DNA from: Bradyrhizobium sp. 195
GTDB taxonomy: Bacteria; Pseudomonadota; Alphaproteobacteria; Rhizobiales; Xanthobacteraceae
Reading direction: 5' to 3'
Length of the DNA stretch: 64,000 nucleotides
Assembly (NCBI RefSeq): GCF_023101665.1
Contig: NZ_CP082161.1
Coordinates: forward strand, 4,588,001-4,652,000
Below the pieces are notes generated by a model. It had not been told where the DNA came from and searched no databases. It was given only the letters and a program-made list of their open reading frames with translations. Position numbers and translations under genes: made by a program. Below, one piece after another: positions 55,465-64,000 of this stretch (the stretch's first letter is position 1; every line of letters begins with the position of its first letter).

Positions 55465-56186
55465 GCGAAGGATCTTGCCAGGCGGATCAAGGCGTCGCTG
55501 AAACTGATCCAGAGCGCGATGGCGCACAGCACGATGGTGACGCCGGCGCCGACGCGGAAATCCATCTCCAGCGTGTAGAGGCCGAGCACTGCCCAGATCG
55601 CGATCAGCGACATCGTCAGCCACCGCAGCCGGACGACGCGGACCGGATGCAGCACGTGGAACGGCACGAAGGTCAGCACGACGAGCGCGCTCACCAGCAT
55701 GGTCGACCACAGCGGCGGCCAGTGCAGCAGGAACAGATAGAACGCCGCCGCATTCCACAGCGCCGGAAAGCCGCGAAAATGATTGTCGTCCGCCTTCATG
55801 CGCAGATCGGCGAAATATAATGCGCTGGTGACGATGATGGCGATGCCGAGCAAGGGAGCTGCGACCGGCAGCAGCAACCCGCTGGCCACGATCGCATAGG
55901 CCGGCACGAAGACATAGGTGACGAAATCGACCACGAGATCGAGCACGTCGCCCGACCAGTTCGGCTGCACGTTCTTGACGTTGAGCCGGCGCGCGATCGG
56001 ACCGTCGATCGCGTCGATGATCAGGGCGATGCCCAGCCACTGAAACATCGCCGCCCAGTGCTCGCGCACGGCCTCCAGCATCGCCAGCAGCGCGATCGCC
56101 GCGCCGAACGCGGTGAAGATGTGCACCGAGAAGGCCGCGGCGCGGATCGCGGGCGTGGGCTTCAGGGAATCTTCTTGGCTGTCCAT
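55461..56186 (-). CDS. pcs: Phosphatidylcholine synthase
   Basis: Encodes 241 residues from ATG 56186, the length of rhizobial Pcs; earlier in-frame ATGs exist. The CDP-alcohol phosphotransferase motif is clear (DAIDGPIARRLN, then GDVLDLVVDF). Six to eight membrane spans. It condenses choline with CDP-diacylglycerol to make phosphatidylcholine, a membrane lipid typical of rhizobia that associate with plants. Confidence 0.9.
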   Translation of the reverse strand: MDSQEDSLKPTPAIRAAAFSVHIFTAFGAAIALLAMLEAVREHWAAMFQWLGIALIIDAIDGPIARRLNVKNVQPNWSGDVLDLVVDFVTYVFVPAYAIVASGLLLPVAAPLLGIAIIVTSALYFADLRMKADDNHFRGFPALWNAAAFYLFLLHWPPLWSTMLVSALVVLTFVPFHVLHPVRVVRLRWLTMSLIAIWAVLGLYTLEMDFRVGAGVTIVLCAIALWISFSDALIRLARSFA

Positions 56187-56314
56187 GGCTTCTGCTATCA
56201 GAATGAGGCCGGTTTGCACATCCGCCATGGCGCCGCTCGGTCGCACAATTCGTCGAAAAATCAGGCTAAATCAGTGGACTTGAATTTGCCGCCGGGCGTG
56301 TCATGTGTCGTTCC

Positions 56315-57499
56315 ATGACAGACGCATCGACACTCCATGACGCTGCCGTGATCGGCGGTGGGCCGGCCGGACTTGCGGCAGCCATCGCACTGGCACAGGC
56401 GGGTGCGCGGACCGCGCTGGTGGCGCGGCGCGTGCCTTATGCCGACAATCGCACCACCGCGCTGTTAGGAGCCTCCGTCGATCTGCTGGAGACGCTCGAC
56501 GTCTGGTCGCGCTGCAAAGACAAGGCGGCTGCGCTCGAGGTCATGCGCCTCGTGGATGACACCGGCCGGCTGTTCCGGGCGCCGGAGGTCCGGTTCTCCT
56601 GTCACGAAATCGCGCTCGACGCCTTCGGCTACAACATCGATAACCGCTCGCTGATGCTTGCGTTGGAACAGCGTGCGGCCGAGCTGCCCAATCTCGACCG
56701 TTTCGACGACGAGGCCGAAAGCGTCGTCATCGAGGCCGACGACGTCGCGATCCGCACAGTCTCCGCACAGTTTCTCTCGGCCAGGCTCGTGGTCGGCGCC
56801 GACGGTCGGCGTTCGCTGTGCCGCGAGGTCGCCGGCATTGCGGTGACGCGGCGCGAGCTGAACCAGACCGCGCTGACCTTCAACGTCGGCCATACGCGGC
56901 CGCATCGCAATGTCTCGACCGAGTTCCACACGCCGCACGGCCCCTGCGTGTTCGTACCCCTGCCCGGCGACCGCTCCAGCATCGTCTGGGTTTCGGCACC
57001 CGCGGAAGCCGAGCGCCTGCGCGGCCTAAGCGATGAGGAGCTCTCCGCCGCGATCGAGAAGCAGTCCCACTCGATCCTCGGACGGATGACGGTCGAGCCC
57101 GGCCGCAACCTGTTTCCGCTGGCGATCGAACGTCCAAAATCCTTCGGTAGCGATCGCATCGCGCTGGTCGGCGAAGCCGCCCACGTGGTTCCTCCGATCG
57201 GTGCCCAGGGCCTCAACCTCGGTCTGCGCGATGCCGCCGACATCGCGCGGCTCGCAGGCGAAGCCATCGCCGCGGGCCAGGATCCCGGCGCAGACGAGGT
57301 GCTCAAGCGTTACGACCGGGCGCGGCGTCCGGACATTCTGAGCCGGACCTTTGCGATCGACATGGCCAACCGCTCCCTGCTCAACGATTTCCTGCCGCTG
57401 CAGCCGGTCCGCGCTGTCGGCCTGCACCTGCTCGGCGCCATCGGCCCGCTCCGGCGTTTTGCGATGCGCGAGGGCCTGACGCCGACCTGGCGAAGATAG
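56315..57499 (+). CDS. UbiH/UbiF-like FAD monooxygenase
   Basis: Encodes 394 residues from ATG 56315. FAD-binding VIGGGPAGLAAA near the start, GADGRRS in the middle, and GEAAHVVPPIGAQGLN near the end, the three motifs of ubiquinone-pathway hydroxylases. Which ring carbon it hydroxylates cannot be told. Divergent from pcs. Confidence 0.88.
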   Translation: MTDASTLHDAAVIGGGPAGLAAAIALAQAGARTALVARRVPYADNRTTALLGASVDLLETLDVWSRCKDKAAALEVMRLVDDTGRLFRAPEVRFSCHEIALDAFGYNIDNRSLMLALEQRAAELPNLDRFDDEAESVVIEADDVAIRTVSAQFLSARLVVGADGRRSLCREVAGIAVTRRELNQTALTFNVGHTRPHRNVSTEFHTPHGPCVFVPLPGDRSSIVWVSAPAEAERLRGLSDEELSAAIEKQSHSILGRMTVEPGRNLFPLAIERPKSFGSDRIALVGEAAHVVPPIGAQGLNLGLRDAADIARLAGEAIAAGQDPGADEVLKRYDRARRPDILSRTFAIDMANRSLLNDFLPLQPVRAVGLHLLGAIGPLRRFAMREGLTPTWRR

Positions 57500-57546
57500 C
57501 CGAATAGTAGATCAAAGCGGGCTTTGCTTGGCCATGCGGCCAAGCC

Positions 57547-58500
57547 TCACGGAAACGCCAGCCGGCCGGTCTGGATTGCCCACATCACGCTGGTCAGCGT
57601 GACCACGGACGCAAACGTGCCGAGCAGCACCGCGACGGAGGCGGACTCGATCCAGGCATCGTTCTGGCGGGCGATCACGAACACGTTTAGCGCCGGTGGC
57701 AGCGAGGCCATCAGCACCGCGGTCGCGGCCCAGGGCTGTGCGAACGGCCCGAACGCGAGCATCAGACCGAATGCTGCGAGCGGATGGAATAGCAGCTTGA
57801 TTGCGATCACGCCCGGCACCTCCCAGGGGACGCGGTCGAACGGCCGCAGCGCCACCGTCACGCCGAGCACGAACAGTGCGGTTGGCGCGGCCGCGTTCTG
57901 GAGGAAGGTGATGGTGCGATCGAGCGCGACCGGCATCTCGATATGCAGCGATGCGAAGGCCGCGCCGAAACACGCCGACATGATCAGCGGGTTGAGCACG
58001 ATCTGTTTCAGCACGACGCCGAAGGCGTGCACGATCGAGGGATGGTCGCGGTCGGAGAGCTCGATCAGCAATGGCACGATGGTGAACAGGAAGATGCTGT
58101 CGCAGCAGAAGATCAGCGCGGTCGGCGCCGCAGCCTTGGTCCCGAGCACGGCGAGCGCCAGCCCGGGCCCCATGTAGCCGATGTTGCCGTAACCGCCGGA
58201 GAGACCGGCGAGCGTCGCCTCACGCAATGTCAGCCGGCCAAAAACCTTGCCCACGATCAGCGCCAAAGTGAACGCGGCAACGGTGGACAGCGTGGTCGCC
58301 ACCAGGAACGGCGGGTTGTTCAATTCCGAGAACGGCGTCTTGGACATGATCGCAAACAGCAGTGCCGGCAGCGAGACGTAGAGCAGGAAGAAGTTCATCC
58401 ACGCGAGGCCCGATTCCGGCAGGGATTTGACCTTGCCGCAGGCAAATCCGACGAAGATCAAGCCGAAATAAGGTAGAGCCAGATTGAGGATATCGACCAT
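57547..58500 (-). CDS. AEC-family transporter
   Basis: Encodes 317 residues from ATG 58500, with ten membrane spans in two halves of five (YFGLIFVGFACGKV; GYGNIGYMGPGLAL; AAPTALFVLGV). Auxin efflux carrier-like proteins export or import small carboxylates. Divergent from hspQ. Confidence 0.88.
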   Translation of the reverse strand: MVDILNLALPYFGLIFVGFACGKVKSLPESGLAWMNFFLLYVSLPALLFAIMSKTPFSELNNPPFLVATTLSTVAAFTLALIVGKVFGRLTLREATLAGLSGGYGNIGYMGPGLALAVLGTKAAAPTALIFCCDSIFLFTIVPLLIELSDRDHPSIVHAFGVVLKQIVLNPLIMSACFGAAFASLHIEMPVALDRTITFLQNAAAPTALFVLGVTVALRPFDRVPWEVPGVIAIKLLFHPLAAFGLMLAFGPFAQPWAATAVLMASLPPALNVFVIARQNDAWIESASVAVLLGTFASVVTLTSVMWAIQTGRLAFP

Positions 58501-58606
58501 TGATGAAGTGTTTTCTGAAGATTTTGGGGCTATCCACCCCTTAACCGAAGGTTTATTCCGGATCAGGGCACTAGCATCGGCCACAATCCTGGTCTATCGA
58601 CGGGGA

Positions 58607-58939
58607 ATGATTAAAGCGCGGACCGCCAAATTTCAGATCGGACAGGTCGTGCGCCACCGGATCTTCTCGTTCCGGGGCGTGATCTTCGACATCGATCCGG
58701 AATTCAACAACACTGAGGAGTGGTGGCTGTCGATCCCCGAGGAGGTGCGGCCCCACAAGGACCAGCCGTTCTATCACCTGCTCGCAGAGAACGCGGAGTC
58801 CGAATACGTCGCCTACGTGTCCGAGCAGAACCTGTTGCCGGACGAGTCCGGCGAGCCGATCCGGCATTCCCAGGTGGCCGAGATCTTCATCAAGAACAAG
58901 GACGGCGGCTACCGCCCGCGCAATCCCTCGCTGAACTGA
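58607..58939 (+). CDS. hspQ: Heat-shock protein HspQ
   Basis: Encodes 110 residues from ATG 58607 (CGGGGA upstream). KFQIGQVVRHRIFSFRGVIFD and QPFYHLLAEN are the family pattern. HspQ modulates Lon-type proteolysis and was first seen binding hemimethylated DNA. Confidence 0.92.
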   Translation: MIKARTAKFQIGQVVRHRIFSFRGVIFDIDPEFNNTEEWWLSIPEEVRPHKDQPFYHLLAENAESEYVAYVSEQNLLPDESGEPIRHSQVAEIFIKNKDGGYRPRNPSLN

Positions 58940-59030
58940 GCCCCAGGGACTCGGCTTCACCTCTCGGGAGAGGTGAACGGCGCCCGCAAACGGCGTCCGT
59001 CGAAAACTGCGTGCCATCGAGCGGCCAGCA

Positions 59031-59058
59031 AAAAAGGCGCTCTTGCGAGCGCCTTTTT
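59031..59058. terminator. Bidirectional terminator between hspQ and the IalB-like gene
   Basis: Perfect 12-pair stem whose base is five A-T pairs (AAAAAGGCGCTC, loop TTGC, GAGCGCCTTTTT). Works for both convergent genes. Confidence 0.9.
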
Positions 59059-59080
59059 CATGTCCGGGATTCGAGCCCGA

Positions 59081-59899
59081 TTACTTCTGGCCGGTCGGCG
59101 CCGCACCGGGGGCACCACCGCTCTGCTCGAGCTTCTTGCGCTGCTCGTCCGCCTTCTTCTGAAGCTCTTCCTGCAGCTTCTTCTGGGTCTCCTCGAACAC
59201 CTTCGGATCGGTCGGCGGACCGTCATAGGCCTTCTGGAATTCACCGGCGAGCGGCAGCGGCAGGGTCAGCGGCGCGCCGTTGGCATTGATCGCCTGGACG
59301 ACGAGATTCTGGCCCTTCTTCATGTTGTTGATGAGCTCGGGCGTCGCCTCGTAATCGGACATGCAGCCGTTCTGGAAGCAGATCACATAGGGCTGCTGCA
59401 GCGGTGCGTTGCTGTCGACGATGATGCGGGTGCCGTGCACGAGCTGCATGCCGAGCGGCAGCGTCACGCGCAGGATCTTCTTGGGCTCGCCTTCCGGCTC
59501 GATGATGACGGCGGCGATGACCGGCTGGCCCGACTCGATGCGGCCGTCCTTGCCGGTGAAGCAGACCTGCTTGGCGTTGGCGTCCTGGCCCTTGAGGCAG
59601 AACTTGGTCCAGGGGGCGTAGATCAGCTGGATCTGCTGGTCAGCCGGCTGGGCCGCGCCCTGCTGCGCCGGAGCGCCCTGGGCGGGAGCCTGCTGCGCCT
59701 GCGGAGACGCTGCGGGTGCCGGCGCCTTCGGAGCAGCCTTGGGAGCGGCTTTCGGAGCCGGAGCCGCCTTGGGCGCGCCCGGGGCCGGCGCCGGGGTCTG
59801 GGCCTCGGCGGCAAACGGAACGGCCAACGCCGTCGCCGTCAACAGGGCGAGAAGTCGCCCACGCGGCCGGACGGACGCGGCCAAGTAACGGAAATTCAT
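59081..59899 (-). CDS. Invasion-associated locus B-like protein
   Basis: Encodes 272 residues. A signal peptide (ending AEAQT) is followed by about 60 residues rich in Ala, Pro and Lys, then the IalB domain (WTKFCLKG, QVCFTGKDGRIESG, VICFQNGCMSDYEA) with two disulfide-type Cys pairs, and a charged helical tail (ETQKKLQEELQKKADEQRKK). Periplasmic; role in rhizobia unknown. Confidence 0.88.
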   Translation of the reverse strand: MNFRYLAASVRPRGRLLALLTATALAVPFAAEAQTPAPAPGAPKAAPAPKAAPKAAPKAPAPAASPQAQQAPAQGAPAQQGAAQPADQQIQLIYAPWTKFCLKGQDANAKQVCFTGKDGRIESGQPVIAAVIIEPEGEPKKILRVTLPLGMQLVHGTRIIVDSNAPLQQPYVICFQNGCMSDYEATPELINNMKKGQNLVVQAINANGAPLTLPLPLAGEFQKAYDGPPTDPKVFEETQKKLQEELQKKADEQRKKLEQSGGAPGAAPTGQK

Positions 59900-60160
59900 T
59901 GCGGAAAACCCTTTCTGAACGGGAAGTGCCCGAACCGCTCCGAAGCGCCGAACCTAGCCGCCTTGGGCGCGGCTCTCTTCCCGTCAATTGAGGCAGATAA
60001 GTGACGGGCTCGGCGCTCTTGCGCGATTGCCCGCCTTCTTAACGTGGCCGACGAAAAGATCAATGCCGACAAGCGCCTTTGGCCACATCCGCAGCTGCAC
60101 CCCGGTGAAATTCCCTGTGATAGGATTCAGGCCTACCGGTCCTCGAATCAACGTGTGCTG

Positions 60161-62017
60161 ATGTTCATGTTCCAACGCCTTTTCGAGGGCCCCGGTGTCC
60201 GTCTTTGCGTCTTGGCCTCAGCCCTTGTCTTGGTCCTCGGCGGGGGACTCTCGACAGGCGCCGCACGGGCCGAGGAGGCGCACGCCATCGCCATGCACGG
60301 CAAGCCGGCGATGCCGGCCGATTTCACCCACATGCCCTACGTCAATCCCGATGCCCCCAAAGGCGGCCGGTTGACCTGGGGTGTTCTCGGAACCTTTGAC
60401 AGTCTCAATCCCTTCATCGTGAGGGGACTGGCCGTGCAGCAGATGCGGAGCTACGTGGTCGAGAGCTTGCTCGCGCGCGGCAATGACGAGCCGTTCACGC
60501 TCTATGGCCTGCTCGCCAGGAGCGTCGAAACCGACGACGAGCGAAGCTTCGTCACGTTCCGCCTCGATCCCCGCGCCCATTTCGCCGACGGCAAGCAGGT
60601 CACGGCCGAGGACGTGCTGTTCTCCTGGCAGTTGCTGCGCGACCACGGCCGGCCGAACCACCGGCAGTACTACGCCAAAGTCGCCAAGGCCGAGGCGACC
60701 GATCCCCTCACCGTCCGCTTCGACCTCGCAGGCGCCAATGACCGCGAGTTGCCGCTGATCCTCGGCCTGATGCCGATCCTGCCCAAGCACGCAGTCGAGG
60801 TCGCGACCTTCGAGGAGACGACTCTGACCAGCCCGATCGGCTCCGGTCCCTATCGCGTCACGGCGGTGAAGCCCGGGGCCAACGTGACGCTCACCCGCAA
60901 TCCCGACTATTGGGGCCGCGACCTGCCCATCAACCGCGGGCTCTACAATTTCGACGAGATCAGGCTCGACTATTTTCGCGAGGCCAACGGCCAGTTCGAA
61001 GCCTTCAAGCGCGGCCTCTATGATTTCCGCGTCGAGCACGAGCCGCTGCGCTGGCACGACGGCTACGATTTTCCGGCCGCGAAAAGCGGCGAGGTGATCC
61101 GCGACACCATCAAGCCGGGCGTGCCGCAGCCATCCGAGTTCCTGGTGTTCAACACGCGGCGGCCGATCTTCGCCGACATCCGCGTGCGCCAGGCGCTGAC
61201 GCTGCTGTTCGATTTCGAGCTGGTCAACCGCAACTATTTCTTCGGCCTCTATTCGCGCGTTGCCGGCTATTTCGCCGGCTCCGACCTGTCGGCCTATGGC
61301 CGCCCCGCGGATGCGCGCGAGCGCGATCTGCTCAAGCCGTTCGCGGCTCGAATTCCAGCCGACATCATGGACGGCAGCTACCGCCTTCCCATGACCGAAG
61401 GCTCGGGGCGTGACCGCACCACGCTACGCGCGGCGCTGAAACTGTTGTCGGAGGCCGGCTACGAACTCCACGGCACCGTGCTGCGCAACCGTGCGACCAA
61501 AGTGCCCTTCACCTTCGAGATCTTGGTCACGACCCGCGACCAGGAGCGCATCGCGCTCGCGTTCCAGCGCGACCTCAAGCGCGCCGGCATCGAGCCGAGC
61601 GTGCGGTCGGTCGATCCCGTGCAGTTCGACCAGCGCCGGCTCGCTTTCGAGTTCGACATGATCCAGAACCGCTGGGATCAGTCGCTATCACCCGGCAACG
61701 AGCAATCTTTCTACTGGGGCAGCGCCGCCGCGGACAATCCGGGGACTCGCAACTACATGGGCGCGAGGGATCCTGCGGTCGATGCCATGATCGCCGCCCT
61801 GCTCGAGGCCCGTGAACATACGGATTTCGTCGCGACGGTACGAGCCCTCGATCGCGCTTTGATCGCGGGCTTCTACACAATCCCCCTGTTTAACGTATCC
61901 GAGCAATGGATCGCGCGCTGGAATCGGATAGAACGGCCCAAGGCCACCTCGCTCTCAGGCTATTTGCCGGAGACCTGGTGGTCGAAGGGGCAGCCTCCCG
62001 CTCATCAAGCAAAGTGA
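60161..62017 (+). CDS. Oligopeptide-type extracellular solute-binding protein
   Basis: Encodes 618 residues from ATG 60161. A signal segment (LCVLASALVLVLGGGLS) precedes a family 5 domain of the YejA/microcin-C type: YVNPDAPKGGRLTWGVLGTFDSLNPF and DPRAHFADGKQVTAEDV. No permease genes follow; a lone AMP-binding gene does. Confidence 0.9.
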   Translation: MFMFQRLFEGPGVRLCVLASALVLVLGGGLSTGAARAEEAHAIAMHGKPAMPADFTHMPYVNPDAPKGGRLTWGVLGTFDSLNPFIVRGLAVQQMRSYVVESLLARGNDEPFTLYGLLARSVETDDERSFVTFRLDPRAHFADGKQVTAEDVLFSWQLLRDHGRPNHRQYYAKVAKAEATDPLTVRFDLAGANDRELPLILGLMPILPKHAVEVATFEETTLTSPIGSGPYRVTAVKPGANVTLTRNPDYWGRDLPINRGLYNFDEIRLDYFREANGQFEAFKRGLYDFRVEHEPLRWHDGYDFPAAKSGEVIRDTIKPGVPQPSEFLVFNTRRPIFADIRVRQALTLLFDFELVNRNYFFGLYSRVAGYFAGSDLSAYGRPADARERDLLKPFAARIPADIMDGSYRLPMTEGSGRDRTTLRAALKLLSEAGYELHGTVLRNRATKVPFTFEILVTTRDQERIALAFQRDLKRAGIEPSVRSVDPVQFDQRRLAFEFDMIQNRWDQSLSPGNEQSFYWGSAAADNPGTRNYMGARDPAVDAMIAALLEAREHTDFVATVRALDRALIAGFYTIPLFNVSEQWIARWNRIERPKATSLSGYLPETWWSKGQPPAHQAK

Positions 62018-62021
62018 CTCC

Positions 62022-63524
62022 GTGAACCAGCCAGCCATATCGCCGACGCTCGACACGTTGTTCCAGCGCACGCTGATGCGGCAACCGCACGCGCCCGCGC
62101 TGCTCGACCCCCTCAACAAGGCCCGCGTGACCGGGCACCAGCCACGACGGATGACCTATGCCGAGGCGGACACGGCGATCGAGGCGCTGTCGGCCTATTT
62201 CGTCGAATCGGGGCTGCCGGCCAATTCCGTCATTGCGATCCAATTGCCTGCCACGGTCGAGTTCGTGCTCACCGTGCTCGCAGCCCATCGTGCCGGCCTC
62301 GTCGTAGCGGTGCTGCCGCTGCTGTGGCGGCATGCGGAACTGACCGCTGCGCTCAATCGCACCGCGGCGCGCGCCATCGTCACCATGAGCACAATCGACG
62401 GCGTCAGCTATGCCGACCTCGCGATGCATGCGGCCGCCGAAGCCTTCTCGATCCGTCACGTCTGCGGCTTCGGCACCGATCTGCCCGAAGGCATGGCTTC
62501 GCTCGACGAGGTGCTGGCCCGCCCGCCCGGCGCCACGCGCACCGTGATCCAGGACGGCCGCAAGGCGGCGATGATCTCCTTCGACGTCACGGCGGAGGGC
62601 TTTCGCCCGGTGCCGCGGCCGCATTTCAGCCTGATCGCCGGCGGGCTTGCGATGTCGCTGGAAGCCGACATCAGGCAGGGCGCGACATTGATGGCGGCGT
62701 TCGCGCCGATGTCGTTCGCCGGCCTCGCCTCCTCGCTCGCGGTATGGTTGCTCTCCGGCGGCGCGCTGGCGCTGCATCATCCCTTCGAGAACGAGGTGCT
62801 GGAGCAGCAGATCAACGAGCATGAATGCGAGGTGCTGATCGCGCCGGCGCAGCTTGCCTTGCGCCTTGGCGATTCCGACCTCGCGGCCCGGATGCCGTCC
62901 TTACGCAACGTCGTCGGCCTGTGGCGCGCGCCCGAGCAGGTGGCGGCGAGCGATGCCTGGATCGCGCCGCATGCGCCATTGACCGACGTCTATCTGTTCG
63001 GCGAGGCCGGCCTGTTCGGCGCCCGCCGCGGCGAGGACGGCATGCCGGTCGCGGTGATGCCCGGGCCACACGGCGCCCCGCGCGAGCAGGCCGGCTCGTC
63101 CATTGCCGGCGAAATCCTGCTGACGCCGAAGGGCACGCTCGGCCTGCGCGGCGCGATGGTGCCGATCGCGGCCTATGCCCCGCCGCAGCCGGTCGGCGAC
63201 ACTCTGATCGCACAGCCGCCGCGCGACTATGTCGACACCGGTTATGCCGCCCGGCTCGACCGCCCGAGCGGCGCGATCTGCATCACCGCGCCGCCCTCCG
63301 GCATCATGGCCGTCGGCGGCTACCGCTTCCTCTCCAACGACCTCCAGGAATGGGCCCGCCGGCTCGGCCAGGGCGCGCTGCTCACCGCGCTGCCCGACCG
63401 GCTTTCCGGCCACAGGCTGGCCGGACGCGCCCAGGACAATGCCCGCGCCCGCGAGGCGCTCAGCGAACTCGGCCTTAACCCCCTGATGGTCGAAGCTTTT
63501 CGCGACCGCTCCGGGCCGGTCTAG
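62022..63524 (+). CDS. Degenerate AMP-binding (ANL) superfamily protein
   Basis: Encodes 500 residues from GTG 62022, four bases after the SBP stop. General ANL layout is present (MTYAEADTAIEALSAYF; VDTGYAARLD; GGYRFLSNDLQEW), but the Ser/Gly/Thr-rich adenylation loop is replaced by MISFDVTAEGFRPVPR and no C-terminal catalytic Lys motif is seen. It may bind acyl or aryl acids without adenylating them. Confidence 0.75.
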   Translation: MNQPAISPTLDTLFQRTLMRQPHAPALLDPLNKARVTGHQPRRMTYAEADTAIEALSAYFVESGLPANSVIAIQLPATVEFVLTVLAAHRAGLVVAVLPLLWRHAELTAALNRTAARAIVTMSTIDGVSYADLAMHAAAEAFSIRHVCGFGTDLPEGMASLDEVLARPPGATRTVIQDGRKAAMISFDVTAEGFRPVPRPHFSLIAGGLAMSLEADIRQGATLMAAFAPMSFAGLASSLAVWLLSGGALALHHPFENEVLEQQINEHECEVLIAPAQLALRLGDSDLAARMPSLRNVVGLWRAPEQVAASDAWIAPHAPLTDVYLFGEAGLFGARRGEDGMPVAVMPGPHGAPREQAGSSIAGEILLTPKGTLGLRGAMVPIAAYAPPQPVGDTLIAQPPRDYVDTGYAARLDRPSGAICITAPPSGIMAVGGYRFLSNDLQEWARRLGQGALLTALPDRLSGHRLAGRAQDNARAREALSELGLNPLMVEAFRDRSGPV

Positions 63525-63609
63525 GCGCAGTTTCGCCTGGTACGTTGACGCTGCATTAATGCGGCCAAACTAGATTGCTCGGCAACTGTCGCGTGATCAG
63601 AGTTTCCGA

Positions 63610-64000
63610 ATGTCCCAGGCGGGCCCGATCCTGTTTGTGTCCAATGCCGAGCGGCCGCCCTTCGTCGGGGCGCTGGACGAGGCCCGGCTGTTTCCCGTGG
63701 TCGATATTGACTGGGCCAGCGCGGCGCGCGCGGTCGAAGAGGTGCAGCCAGCCGCGATTCTCGCTGCAATGCATAGCGGACACGAGCCGCATTTGGCCGC
63801 GCTCTCGAGAAAGATCGCCGACCAATCGCCCTACCTTCCCTTCGTGGCCGTGGATGCGGCGGGCACGCTGCCTCACAACGCCCTGCCCTTCACCTCGCGC
63901 GGCGGCAATCCCGACCGCCTGATCGCACGGCTTCGCGCCGCCCTGCGCGTGCGCACGCTGCATGCCACGGTGCTCCGCCGGCTGCCGGAAGTGAAGGTCG
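63610..64000 (+). CDS. N-terminal part of a signalling protein (receiver-like)
   Basis: ATG 63610; the frame stays open to the window end, 130 residues seen. MSQAGPILFVSNAERPPFVGAL, then VQPAAILAAMHSG and PYLPFVAV follow a receiver-like alternation of strands and helices, but the phosphoacceptor position is not clear. I recall similar N-termini on Bradyrhizobium GGDEF-type proteins. The output domain lies beyond the window. Confidence 0.55.
   Translation, partial: MSQAGPILFVSNAERPPFVGALDEARLFPVVDIDWASAARAVEEVQPAAILAAMHSGHEPHLAALSRKIADQSPYLPFVAVDAAGTLPHNALPFTSRGGNPDRLIARLRAALRVRTLHATVLRRLPEVKV

Noticed and set aside
53521..55578. Long plus-strand open frame across a repeat, qor and terC
   Set aside because: Crosses a palindromic repeat and runs antisense to two clear genes; His/Arg/Asp-rich antisense composition.
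63545..63575. TTGACG and TAGATT as a promoter of the last gene
   Set aside because: Spacing of about 20 bases is too long for a normal sigma70 promoter.

Overview
The window reads as chromosome of a Bradyrhizobium-like alphaproteobacterium. The evidence is high GC with strong GC3 bias, genus-typical small conserved proteins, Rhizobiales palindromic repeats, a phosphatidylcholine synthase (Pcs), a nasT-nasS-nirA nitrite assimilation locus, and many ABC uptake systems. The genus is inferred from gene content and remembered families; no search was run.

Left arm, about 1-7.5 kb: remnant or edge of a prophage or integrated island. It starts inside a major capsid gene, runs through small tightly packed phage genes, then a lower-GC inverted cassette (a SIR2-like protein and a miniature kinase-like protein), then an HNH-like/sigma-like phage gene. 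A heavily structured RNA leader with three hairpins sharing one hexaloop follows, and then a set of small island-type proteins. The arm ends at a tRNA-Ser(UGA), whose 3' end faces the island and is a plausible attachment site. No integrase, portal, terminase or tail gene is visible inside the window.

7.6-27 kb: chromosomal core and accessory metabolism, mostly on the minus strand. It holds two small proteins, ilvD (branched-chain amino acid synthesis), and a six-gene oligopeptide-type ABC operon led by a TIM-barrel sugar isomerase-like gene. Next come a DUF1236 protein, a GrlR-like protein, and an NAD cluster (nadE, a PhaC-like hydrolase, pncA). Glucokinase, small proteins, a lone receiver domain and an LTXXQ-like secreted protein complete the stretch.

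27-34 kb: a plus-strand carbohydrate ABC operon (Tat-exported binding protein, two permeases, UgpC-type ATPase) followed by a 2-hydroxyacid dehydrogenase and a repeat-containing acidic protein. 34-36 kb: a periplasmic cyclohexadienyl dehydratase-like gene (pheC) flanked by two genes that each carry an apparent single-base frameshift. 36-42 kb: DUF2147 and other secreted proteins, a cupin, an RraA-like protein and the 5-oxoprolinase operon pxpB-pxpC-pxpA.

42-47.5 kb: assimilatory nitrite reduction on the minus strand, in the order nasT, nasS, nirA, then an Fe-S flavoprotein reductase. The nirA leader carries two hexaloop hairpins fitting the ANTAR-target pattern, downstream of a sigma54-like promoter and an NtrC-like dyad. 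47.6-64 kb: rimO, small secreted proteins, a TPR protein, and an argD-like aminotransferase preceded by what looks like an arginine-rich leader-peptide attenuator. Then come a quinone oxidoreductase, pcs-terC, a UbiH-like monooxygenase, an AEC carrier, hspQ, an IalB-like protein, an oligopeptide-binding protein, a degenerate acyl-adenylate enzyme and the start of a signalling protein cut by the window end.

The two strongest candidates for something not yet described are the argD attenuator (52.08-52.28 kb) and the repeated UUGGCG-loop RNA in the island (5.35-5.44 kb).
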